This document shows positions 46,867 to 53,444 of a DNA stretch of 64,000 nt, in pieces. Both the position numbers and the translations under genes were made by a program. Origin of the DNA: an uncultured Clostridia bacterium (lineage in GTDB: Bacteria; Bacillota; Clostridia; TANB77; CAG-508); the NCBI GenBank assembly GCA_934167445.1, contig CAKPKJ010000002.1, positions 62,001 to 126,000 on the forward strand, given 5' to 3'. Numbering within the stretch: the stretch's first letter is position 1; the number at the start of each line of letters is the position of its first letter. A model generated the notes under the pieces. That model had not been told where the DNA came from, did not search any database, and was given only the letters and a program-made list of their open reading frames with translations.

Positions 46867-46929
46867 ATTAAAGTCCTCCTTAAAATTTAAAACTTGGAAT
46901 TGAAAGTATGCAAAATAAAACCTAAATGT

Positions 46930-47139
46930 ATTAATTTTTGTTGCAATATTGCTATTGTTCTTTGTATTAATACTTTGACTTTAGGAATAGCCACTAAAGC
47001 ACCCGCCGAATTTTCGATAACTTTAGACCTCGTCAACATTATTAAAAAATTATATGTGATTGCAATTAAAAAGTTAATTTAAAAATAAAAATTCTATAAC
47101 TTTTTAAATCTGCTTTAACAAAAATAATGTTCTGGCGCT
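46930..47139 (-). ncRNA. glmS ribozyme-riboswitch
   Basis: In the glmS leader, minus strand: cleavage site A-GCGCCAGAAC (cut between 47139 and 47138), the conserved GACGAGG (about 47036-47030), TTATCGAAAATTCGGCGGGTGC core and a 3' pairing region, in the order of the glmS ribozyme. On binding glucosamine-6-phosphate it self-cleaves and the mRNA is degraded. The 3' boundary is approximate. Confidence 0.95.
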
Positions 47140-47271
47140 ATTTTATAAAAAGTATAACTCCTTTCTCTTATAATTTTTTTGCTGTCTTTCAATTTACTCT
47201 ATTATATTAAACTAAAATAATAAAAGTTGCAAGTGGTAGATGGAAAAAATTAATATCAGTGTAAAAAATGG

Positions 47272-47300
47272 TTGACCACAACTATTAAATCATATATAAT
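47272..47300 (+). promoter_or_regulatory. Promoter of mtnN
   Basis: TTGACC (47272-47277), 17 bases, TATAAT (47295-47300). Confidence 0.8.
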
Positions 47301-47332
47301 GCGAATAATAAATAAAGAGAGGGAATACTAAT

Positions 47333-48043
47333 ATGGAGAAGATAGGAATAGTAATTGCAATGCAAGAAGAAAGAGAAAAGATGCAAGATTATATAGAAAA
47401 TATGACAAGCGAAACAGTTTCTAATATAGACTTTTATATAGGAAAAATTGCTGACAAAAAATGTATAATGGTACAAAGTGGTGTTGGAAAAGTAAATGCT
47501 GCAAGGGCAACACAAGCTCTAATAGACAACTATAAAGTTACAAAAATAATAAATGTAGGGGCTGCGGCATCTGTAAATGATTTACTAAATGTTGGAGATA
47601 TAGTGATTGGAAAATATGTTGTTCAACATGATTTTGATATAACTGCATTTGGACATAGTAAAGGATATATAACAGGAACGGGAAATGGAGTAGAATGCAA
47701 TAATGATATAATAGAAAAAATTCAGAAAGCAGTAAATGAAGAAAAAAAAGAGATAAAGGAAAAAACATTTGAATCAAAATTAGGAATTGTAGCAACAGGT
47801 GATATTTTCTGTACAGATGTAGGAATGAAAGATAAAATTAGAGCAAAATTTGACGCTGATGTTGTAGATATGGAATGTGGTGCAGTTGCTCAAGTTGCTT
47901 ATTTAGCTGGAATACCTTTTGGAGTAATAAGAGGAATTTCAGATACACCTAATGGAAAAAATGCAGAAGATTTTGACAAAAATTTGGATAAAGCAGGTTC
48001 AATATGTGCAAAAGTTTTAAGCAAAACAATAGAAAAAATGTAG
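47333..48043 (+). CDS. mtnN: 5'-methylthioadenosine/S-adenosylhomocysteine nucleosidase
   Basis: 236 residues; splits MTA and SAH to adenine and the thioribose product, feeding methionine salvage and AI-2 production. Seen: IGIVIAMQEEREKM start, NVGAAASVNDLLNVGDIV, VVDMECGAVAQVAYLAGIPF (ribose/adenine binding Met-Glu) and RGISDTPNG (catalytic Asp). Monocistronic with its own promoter. Confidence 0.96.
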   Translation: MEKIGIVIAMQEEREKMQDYIENMTSETVSNIDFYIGKIADKKCIMVQSGVGKVNAARATQALIDNYKVTKIINVGAAASVNDLLNVGDIVIGKYVVQHDFDITAFGHSKGYITGTGNGVECNNDIIEKIQKAVNEEKKEIKEKTFESKLGIVATGDIFCTDVGMKDKIRAKFDADVVDMECGAVAQVAYLAGIPFGVIRGISDTPNGKNAEDFDKNLDKAGSICAKVLSKTIEKM

Positions 48044-48112
48044 AATAATTTATTAAACTATAAAAAGGACAAAATATAAATTTCCAAATTTTTACAATAG
48101 TTCAAAAAAAGC

Positions 48113-48141
48113 TTGATTTTTCTAAAGATTTGTGCTATACT
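48113..48141 (+). promoter_or_regulatory. Promoter of the 48173 gene
   Basis: TTGATT (48113-48118), 17 bases, TATACT (48136-48141). It rules out translation starting upstream of 48150. Confidence 0.75.
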
Positions 48142-48172
48142 AAAAAAGTATTTTATGAAAAGAGGAATGAAT

Positions 48173-48493
48173 ATGAAACAAGCAATAAAAACAAGAGAAA
48201 AGCAAACTGCATGGAAAGCCGTATTTAGTGCTTTGTTTGGTTCCAATTCAGATGTAGAAGAGAAAACAGAATTTGAGGAATGGAAAAAAGAGCCAGAAGT
48301 AATAGATATAATAGAAAATAGCGAAAGAAATGCTAAAAAATTGGAGAAAATGTTTGACCATCCAGATAGAAAAACAAGAGGAAATGGCAGGAAGAAAAAT
48401 GGAACAACTCAAAAAGAAAAAACTAAAGGAACAACTGAAAAGGGAATAGCAAACAAAGAAGCTAACAAGCAAATTGAACGTGAAGAAAGATAA
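48173..48493 (+). CDS. Small basic hypothetical protein
   Basis: 106 residues starting MKQAIKTREKQTAWKAVFSALFG; middle acidic helix (EEWKKEPEVIDIIENSERNAKKLEKMF) and a Lys/Glu/Thr-rich tail, likely disordered. AGAGG lies 7 bases before ATG 48173. No family recognised. The gene has its own promoter and a strong terminator, and precedes a tRNA gene. Confidence 0.65.
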   Translation: MKQAIKTREKQTAWKAVFSALFGSNSDVEEKTEFEEWKKEPEVIDIIENSERNAKKLEKMFDHPDRKTRGNGRKKNGTTQKEKTKGTTEKGIANKEANKQIEREER

Positions 48494-48528
48494 AAAATAC
48501 AAGAAATTTTAATTTCTTGTATTTTTTT
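48492..48528 (+). terminator. Terminator before tRNA-Met
   Basis: AAAATACAAGAAATT and AATTTCTTGTATTTT arms, 2-base centre, then TTTT. Confidence 0.88.
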
Positions 48529-48529
48529 C

Positions 48530-48558
48530 TTGACAAATGGACAAACTGCAAGTATAAT
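48530..48558 (+). promoter_or_regulatory. Promoter of tRNA-Met
   Basis: TTGACA (48530-48535), 17 bases, TATAAT (48553-48558): perfect consensus, 15 bases before the tRNA. Confidence 0.9.
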
Positions 48559-48573
48559 ATGTATTGTCGTTAT

Positions 48574-48650
48574 GGCGAAGTAGCTCAGTTGGCTAGAGCA
48601 TTCGGTTCATACCCGAAGGGTCATGTGTTCGAATCACATCTTCGCTACCA
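48574..48650 (+). tRNA. tRNA-Met (CAT), elongator type
   Basis: 77 bases with encoded CCA. Acceptor GGCGAAG pairs with CTTCGCT, D arm AGCTCAGTTGGCTAGAGC, anticodon stem TTCGG/CCGAA with loop TTCATAC (anticodon CAT), T arm TGTGTTCGAATCACA. Lacks the three G-C pairs of the initiator. An Ile2 tRNA with lysidine is the less likely alternative. Confidence 0.95.
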
Positions 48651-48666
48651 ACTAAATAATGGTTAG

Positions 48667-48706
48667 AAATAGCTTGTATCAATAGATACAGGCTATTTTA
48701 CTTTTT
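48667..48706 (+). terminator. Terminator after tRNA-Met
   Basis: AATAGCTTGTATC and GATACAGGCTATT arms (one G-U), then TTTACTTTTT. Confidence 0.85.
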
Positions 48707-48754
48707 GTGACTAATGTATTTTTATAATAATCTAGAAAAATAATAAAAAAGCCG

Positions 48755-48781
48755 TTGACAAGAATAAAAAGTTTGTATAAT
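48755..48781 (+). promoter_or_regulatory. Promoter of the small leader ORF
   Basis: TTGACA (48755-48760) and TATAAT (48776-48781) with an unusually short 15-base spacer. Confidence 0.6.
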
Positions 48782-48822
48782 ATGGATATACAGAAAAAAC
48801 AAAAGAGGAGAAAAAAGAAAAG

Positions 48823-48975
48823 ATGAAAAGAACAACCAATGAAAGCCTTGAGGCTGTAAGAGAGAGCTACACTTTAGTAAATAAAAGTAGCTTATTAAGT
48901 TTAGCTAAAACAGTAGTGTTATGTCTACTTAAAAATATAAATATGAATAAAAAGACAGAAATAGAGCCAAGTTAG
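48823..48975 (+). CDS. Small ORF with ESLxAV motif, upstream of pilin-like gene
   Basis: 50 residues beginning MKRTTNESLEAVRESY, with a weak hydrophobic middle (SLLSLAKTVVLCLL). GAGGAG stands 13 bases upstream. Its opening matches the leader at 59942 (MKKVEAESLGAV) in both protein and DNA (GAAAGCCTTG-GCTGTA). It has a promoter before it and a terminator overlapping its stop, so it forms a short independent transcript 100 bases ahead of the pilin-like gene. Function unknown; leader peptide or small protein. Confidence 0.55.
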   Translation: MKRTTNESLEAVRESYTLVNKSSLLSLAKTVVLCLLKNINMNKKTEIEPS

Positions 48976-48999
48976 TGGCTTTTTATTGCTGTCTTTTTT
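48949..48999 (+). terminator. Terminator overlapping the small ORF's end
   Basis: AAAAAGACAG (48949-48958) and CTGTCTTTTTT (48989-48999), with inner GAGCCA/TGGCTT pairing; the stop codon lies in the loop. Confidence 0.8.
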
Positions 49000-49100
49000 G
49001 ACATTTAATTAAGTTATTAAATTTTTAAATTTAAATATATAAAAAGTAAATTTAGTAAAATAAGAAACTAAAATTTACAAATAAAAGGAGGAATGAACAG

Positions 49101-50223
49101 ATGAAATTAAATCTAAAAGAAAGGAAAGGTATAACCCTGATAGCGTTGGTAATAACAATAATTGTATTATTAATATTAGCAGGAGTTTCAATTGCGATGT
49201 TAACAGGACAAAATGGAATATTAACACAAGCACAAAAGGCAAAAACAACCACAGATAATAAAAGTGCAGAAGAAAAAGTAAAACTAGCAGTAATGGCAGC
49301 TATATCACAGTCTAAAGATGGAACACTAGACGCAGATAAATTAGTTGCAGAAATAGTAAATAATTATGGAGGAACGGCAACCAAAACAGGTACAGGATTT
49401 CCGGTAAATGCAACAGTAGATGGAAAAAGTTTTACAATAGATAAAGATGGAAATGTAACATCAAAAGAAGATTCAAATCAACCAACACCTAATCCAACAG
49501 ACAAAATTTCAAAAAGTACATCATATGTAGGATATTATGCAGATATAGAACCAGATGGAAAAGTAGATGGAGTAATATATGCAGACTTGGCTAAAGGAGA
49601 TAATGTAGAAAAAAAATGGAACAATGATTCAAATAGTAAATATACAATACCAACAGTAACAGAAGGACTAAAAGATTATTATATAAGCAAAACAAATTAT
49701 AAAGCGAATGACGGATTTGGAACAAAGGATGTAATATCACCAACAGGAACAGGAACAGAAAGATTTTATGTAATGGCGTTGACAGATATAGATGGAAAAA
49801 GAAATGGAACATATTATGACTGGTATAATGCAGCATATCGTAAAGGAATGAGTGATTATGCAACCGCAACATCAGGAAATTTTGGAAAAGGAAAGTCAAA
49901 TACAACAACAATGATATCAAAATGGAATGCACCAGCATATGGAGATCAAGATAACTGTTCAAATCATAAAGATATGTGGGGACAAATACAAGAAAAAGTA
50001 AACAATGGATGGTTTGTGCCATCTAGGGCAGAATGGGCAGCATTTGGAGGAGAACTGGGAATGACGTCAAGTAATTATGGAAACTTCGGCCTTAGCCACT
50101 GCTACTGGTCTTCTTCGCAGTACAGTACAGTTCGGCGCGTGGAACGCGTTCTTCTACGGCGGCTATATGTGCAACAGCGACGTCAATAGCTACAACTATG
50201 TCCGCTTGAGTGCGACTTTCTAA
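49101..50223 (+). CDS. Pilin-like protein with DGR-type variable C-terminus, needs +1 frameshift at CGG
   Basis: 373 residues when joined. Basic start, prepilin-like GITLIALVITIIVLLILAG, LTGQNGILTQAQKAK, a helical stalk, a Thr/Pro linker (about 130-140), then a C-type-lectin-fold domain (FYVMALTDIDGKRNGTYYDW, GWFVPSRAEWAAFGGEL, CYWSSSQYS) ending in a GC-rich hypervariable-looking tail. The uninterrupted frame stops at 50189; in-frame CGG at 50133-50135 (GTT CGG CGC) minus its C yields VGAWNAFFYGG...YVRLSATF and stop at 50221, the expected DGR target ending. AAAGGAGG lies 10 bases before the ATG. Confidence 0.8.
50085..50223 (+). repeat. Probable DGR variable repeat (VR)
   Basis: The 3' end of the gene is over 50% GC in an AT-rich genome. 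After YWSSSQYS the codons are almost all NNC or NNT (TTC, TAC, GGC, TGC, AGC, GAC, GTC, AAT), each reachable from AAY by adenine mutagenesis, and it ends in a GC-rich block GTCCGCTTGAGTGCGACTTTC-like segment fitting an IMH. A hairpin follows at 50252. The template repeat and reverse transcriptase are not in this window. Confidence 0.65.
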
Positions 50224-50251
50224 TTTTGTAAAAAATTAGAAAGCAGATAAA

Positions 50252-50271
50252 AGCGTTATGTAAATAACGCT
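50252..50271 (+). other. DGR-style hairpin/cruciform downstream of VR
   Basis: AGCGTTAT (50252-50259), tetraloop GTAA, ATAACGCT (50264-50271): perfect 8-base-pair stem with 4-base loop, 28 bases after the stop codon. In Bordetella phage BPP-1 a similar 8-pair, 4-base-loop hairpin just after VR is needed for efficient target recognition. Confidence 0.65.
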
Positions 50272-50364
50272 AAGAAGTCAAACTGAAATTAGCTTTGTAG
50301 AGTTTGAGTTTGTCAATACTGGTGTGTGATCTTTCTTTCCGCCCAATCTTATACCTATAAAATA

Positions 50365-50409
50365 ATAAAAAAAGGAGGCATTTATATAAAATGTACCTCC
50401 CTTTTTTTA
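50365..50409. terminator. Bidirectional terminator
   Basis: AAAAAAGGAGG and CCTCCCTTTTTT arms with inner ATTT/AAAT pairing, between the convergent pilin-like gene and the AgrC-like kinase gene. Confidence 0.85.
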
Positions 50410-51378
50410 ACCATAAATTTCTAACTGTTGAGAGAAAAACTTATCATCTTTAGAAGTAAATAAATTGATATTATTATGTTTCTTCAAAATTTGTTGTATA
50501 TTCCATAAACCAAGACCAGTGTGATTTTCTTTAAAAGAAACACCTTTTTCAAATATCTTTTTAACATCAATATTTTTATCAGAGTAGCTGTTTTCAATAA
50601 CAACAATCTGCCTAGAAGATTTATAGTCATTTTTAAATGTTAAGTTAATAATTTTTTCATCACTTCCACTACTTGCATCAATGGCATTATCTAGTAATAT
50701 TCCAAGAATTCTTGCAAATTCATAGATTTGCATATGTAATGAATTTAAATCAAGCATAAAAGATAAATTTATTTTAATATTTTTTTCATTAGCTATCTGA
50801 TATTTTTGATTTAGTAAATTATAAATACCAGCATTATTTATTAAGGTTGGATTTAGTAAAGTTAAATTATTTAATCTTTGACAATCAGAATTCAATTGTT
50901 GGTAGTATTTCTTTAAGCCTTCCATATCATGAGTATTAACATAGCCGCCAATTGTTGTAATAATATTATCAAAATCATGCTTGAAGCCTTTTACACCATC
51001 TTGAATGTCATGTAGATTTTTATTATAAGATTCAAGAGTAACTATTCTTTCTTTGGTTTTTAGCAATAAATTTAAATTGTTACATAAATTATATGTAGAG
51101 ACAGAAATATAGGTAAATAAAGACATAATATTTAAAATAAGTGTTGACGTAGACAAAAAGTTAATATATCGAGCAAGCATTATTGAATGCAAAATTACCG
51201 TAACTATCCCAATGGACAAATTAATAGACAATATAATAAAATCTTTTTTTAAAGATATATCAAAAATATTTTTTCTCAAATAGTGATATTTAATTTGTAG
51301 AATACTTATAATCGAAAAAATATATATAATAGTAAAATACATAAATTTATGGGATACAATTAAATTAAAGATTTTCAT
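50407..51378 (-). CDS. AgrC/ComD-type sensor histidine kinase
   Basis: 323 residues. About four N-terminal membrane helices (to residue 110), then an HPK10-type kinase: phospho-His in KGFKHDFDNIITTIGG, N box ILLDNAIDAS, and G box TGLGLWNIQQI. This subfamily usually senses peptide pheromones through 6-7 helices; here the membrane part is short. Overlaps the upstream regulator gene by 14 bases. No agrB or agrD precursor gene found nearby. Confidence 0.88.
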   Translation of the reverse strand: MKIFNLIVSHKFMYFTIIYIFSIISILQIKYHYLRKNIFDISLKKDFIILSINLSIGIVTVILHSIMLARYINFLSTSTLILNIMSLFTYISVSTYNLCNNLNLLLKTKERIVTLESYNKNLHDIQDGVKGFKHDFDNIITTIGGYVNTHDMEGLKKYYQQLNSDCQRLNNLTLLNPTLINNAGIYNLLNQKYQIANEKNIKINLSFMLDLNSLHMQIYEFARILGILLDNAIDASSGSDEKIINLTFKNDYKSSRQIVVIENSYSDKNIDVKKIFEKGVSFKENHTGLGLWNIQQILKKHNNINLFTSKDDKFFSQQLEIYG

Positions 51379-52075
51379 GTTTTCGTAACACCTCCATAAT
51401 ACTAGATTTATATTTAGGACCTAGATTACAAGTACTACCATCGTTAAATGTAATTATACCTGACACTGGTTCAATATCTTTAACTTGAGAAATATTTGCA
51501 ATGCATGATTTATGACATCTTTTATAATTGTTTGGTAAGTGGTCTTGAATTTTGTTAAATGAATTATAAGTTTCGTAATCACGATTAATTGTATGAAAAA
51601 CAAGCTTCATTCCATCCTTTTTTATGAATTGAATTTCAGAAGCGTTAATTAAAGTGTTTTTATTATCAATTTTAATATATTCTTGAGTTTGACTATTAAT
51701 GTCGTCAAACAATCTTATAATAGTTTCCTTTAATCTATCATAAGTAATAGGCTTAGCTAAATAGTCAAATGTTTTATATTTATAAGCTAGCATAATATAT
51801 TCTAAATGACCTGTAGAGAAAATGATGTAAGTTCGTTTGTTAAGTTTTCTTAGAGATTCGGCTAATTTTAATCCATCTTTATTTGTATTGATATTTATAT
51901 CCAAAAGAATAACATCAATTTTATGATTAGTTAAATATTCAAGCATAGATGATGTGCTAGTGGTTGTATATTCAACTATAGCATCAAATTTTTCTTCTTT
52001 AAAGATATCATTAAGCATAATAGATAGCTTATCCAAAATATTTTGACTATCATCACACAGGACGAATTTTATCAT
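51365..52075 (-). CDS. AgrA-type response regulator with LytTR domain
   Basis: 236 residues. Receiver with CDDSQ acidic pair, phospho-Asp in DVILLDININTNKDG, KPI Lys; C-terminal LytTR DNA-binding domain (IKKDGMKLVFHTINRDYE, YKRCHKSCIANISQVKDIEP). Start placed at ATG 52075 (GAAGGG upstream), where MIKFVLCDDSQ begins; the frame is open to 52165 but that stretch is not receiver-like. First gene of the pair with the kinase. Targets unknown; the neighbouring pilin-like gene is a candidate. Confidence 0.9.
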   Translation of the reverse strand: MIKFVLCDDSQNILDKLSIMLNDIFKEEKFDAIVEYTTTSTSSMLEYLTNHKIDVILLDININTNKDGLKLAESLRKLNKRTYIIFSTGHLEYIMLAYKYKTFDYLAKPITYDRLKETIIRLFDDINSQTQEYIKIDNKNTLINASEIQFIKKDGMKLVFHTINRDYETYNSFNKIQDHLPNNYKRCHKSCIANISQVKDIEPVSGIITFNDGSTCNLGPKYKSSIMEVLRKHENL

Positions 52076-52305
52076 AAGTATCAACCCTTCTTCTGTATAT
52101 TTAAATAATGAAAATAGGAAAAATATCCAAAAAATAATTTCCTTATTTTTCCAATTTTTACACAATAGTATTCCAAAAAAATAATATTGTCAATAGGTAT
52201 TTACAAATTTATCCATAAAATACAATTAATGGTAATACAAAAAAGTTCTATATATAAAAAGAAAACATAAGATTAAATAAATAATGAAAAACAGGAGGAC
52301 TGTTT

Positions 52306-53106
52306 ATGAACCAAAAAAATAAAATAGTTATAAGTATGATTTTGTTAATTCTGATTATTGTTTTTAGTTTAATATTAAAAAATGAAAAGACATTTCAAAC
52401 AACAAGTAATGTAGTAAGTTCAAGTAAGATTGAATGGGGAATAAAAAGAAATAACAACCATGAGCAACCTGATGTTGGGAGTAAAAACAAATCAATCCTT
52501 GAACAAAATAATGGAATTTGTTTAGGAAATAGCAATAAGAAAAAAATATACCTAACATTTGATGAAGGGTATGAGGCAGGTTATACTCCTAAAATATTGG
52601 AAGTGTTAAAAAACAACGATGTAAAGGCAGCTTTTTTTATAACTGCACATTTTGCAAATACAGAGCCCGAATTGGTAAAACAAATGATAGATGAAGGACA
52701 TATAGTAGGAAACCATACAGTAAATCATAAGTCAATGCCAACATTATCAGAAGAAGAAATAAAAAAAGAAGTTATGGATTTACATATTAGCATATATCAA
52801 AAATTTAGCTATGATATGAAATATTTAAGACCCCCTAAGGGAGAATTTAGCGAAAAAAGTATAATAGAAACCAATAATTTAGGTTATAAAACTGTAATGT
52901 GGTCTTTTGCATATGAAGATTGGAACGAAAAAAATCAACCTAATGAAGAAGATGCTAAGAAAAAAATTTTGAATAATTTACACAATGGTGAAATTATGCT
53001 GTTACATGGGAATTCAAAAACCAATACTAATATATTAGATGCAGTAATAAAAGAGGCTAAGAATGGGGGATATGAATTTAAATCATTAGACGAATTCGAA
53101 AAATAG
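52306..53106 (+). CDS. pdaA: Polysaccharide deacetylase, PdaA-like
   Basis: 266 residues: N-terminal membrane/signal segment (about 7-25), then NodB domain with YLTFDEGYEAGYTPKIL (metal/catalytic Asp, PdaA-type TFDEGYE), VGNHTVNHKSM (metal His pair), LRPPKGEFSE and IMLLHGNSKTN. PdaA removes N-acetyl from muramic acid to form the muramic delta-lactam of spore cortex, needed for germination. Followed by yqfC-yqfD, so within a sporulation neighbourhood. GGAGG precedes the ATG. Confidence 0.92.
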   Translation: MNQKNKIVISMILLILIIVFSLILKNEKTFQTTSNVVSSSKIEWGIKRNNNHEQPDVGSKNKSILEQNNGICLGNSNKKKIYLTFDEGYEAGYTPKILEVLKNNDVKAAFFITAHFANTEPELVKQMIDEGHIVGNHTVNHKSMPTLSEEEIKKEVMDLHISIYQKFSYDMKYLRPPKGEFSEKSIIETNNLGYKTVMWSFAYEDWNEKNQPNEEDAKKKILNNLHNGEIMLLHGNSKTNTNILDAVIKEAKNGGYEFKSLDEFEK

Positions 53107-53138
53107 AAAGGAGAGTCGTATAAGAATTAATTATACGA
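53107..53138 (+). promoter_or_regulatory. Hairpin between Shine-Dalgarno and yqfC start
   Basis: GGAG at 53110-53113, then TCGTATAA (53116-53123) and TTATACGA (53131-53138) form an 8-pair stem; ATG 53145 follows. Linear SD-to-start distance is 31 bases, but folding leaves 2 + 6 = 8 bases, an ideal spacing. Confidence 0.6.
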
Positions 53139-53144
53139 GAGCCT

Positions 53145-53429
53145 ATGATGAAAAGAAAAAATAATAGAAAAGTTGATAAAATACTTGAATTGCCGAAAGA
53201 AGTATATTCAAACATTCCTAAAATAATAATAACTGGATTTGAAGAGTTAATAATTGAAAATTTTAAAGGAATTCTTGAATATGAAGAATTTTTTGTAAGG
53301 ATAAGTACACATATTGGAGTGATAAATATAAATGGATATAATTTAAATCTTCAAAATATGACAAATGACGATATTAAAGTTACGGGAAAAATAGAAAGTC
53401 TTGATATAGAAAGATTAACAGATGAATGA
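53145..53429 (+). CDS. yqfC: Sporulation protein YqfC
   Basis: 94 residues, YabP/YqfC family: ELPKEVYSNIPKIIITGFEELIIEN, GILEYEEFFVRISTHIG and INGYNLNLQNMTNDDIKVTGKI are typical. Expressed under sigmaE in Bacillus; function unsettled. ATG 53145 and ATG 53148 are both possible. Immediately upstream of yqfD, the conserved order. Confidence 0.9.
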   Translation: MMKRKNNRKVDKILELPKEVYSNIPKIIITGFEELIIENFKGILEYEEFFVRISTHIGVININGYNLNLQNMTNDDIKVTGKIESLDIERLTDE

Positions 53430-53444
53430 TAGGGAGAAAAAAGT

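Noticed and set aside
46894..47082. 62-codon ORF on the plus strand
   Set aside because: It is antisense to the glmS ribozyme; conserved ribozyme motifs explain this stretch.
48113..48172. Upstream extension of the 48173 gene to 48113
   Set aside because: A TTGATT-17-TATACT promoter lies inside the extension, so transcription starts later.
48574..48650. tRNA-Met as an integration site
   Set aside because: No duplicated tRNA 3' end and no integrase were seen nearby.
23358..50223. Treating yunB, comEC, truA and the 49101 gene as four independent pseudogenes or random sequencing errors
   Set aside because: Random indels would not all be a single extra C making an in-frame CGG after a U-ending codon, each restored to Gly; the genes show no other decay. 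A systematic sequencing artefact cannot be excluded without reads.
50224..50406. Template repeat or reverse transcriptase remnants after the variable region
   Set aside because: No repeat of the variable region and no coding potential; only a hairpin and a terminator are seen.
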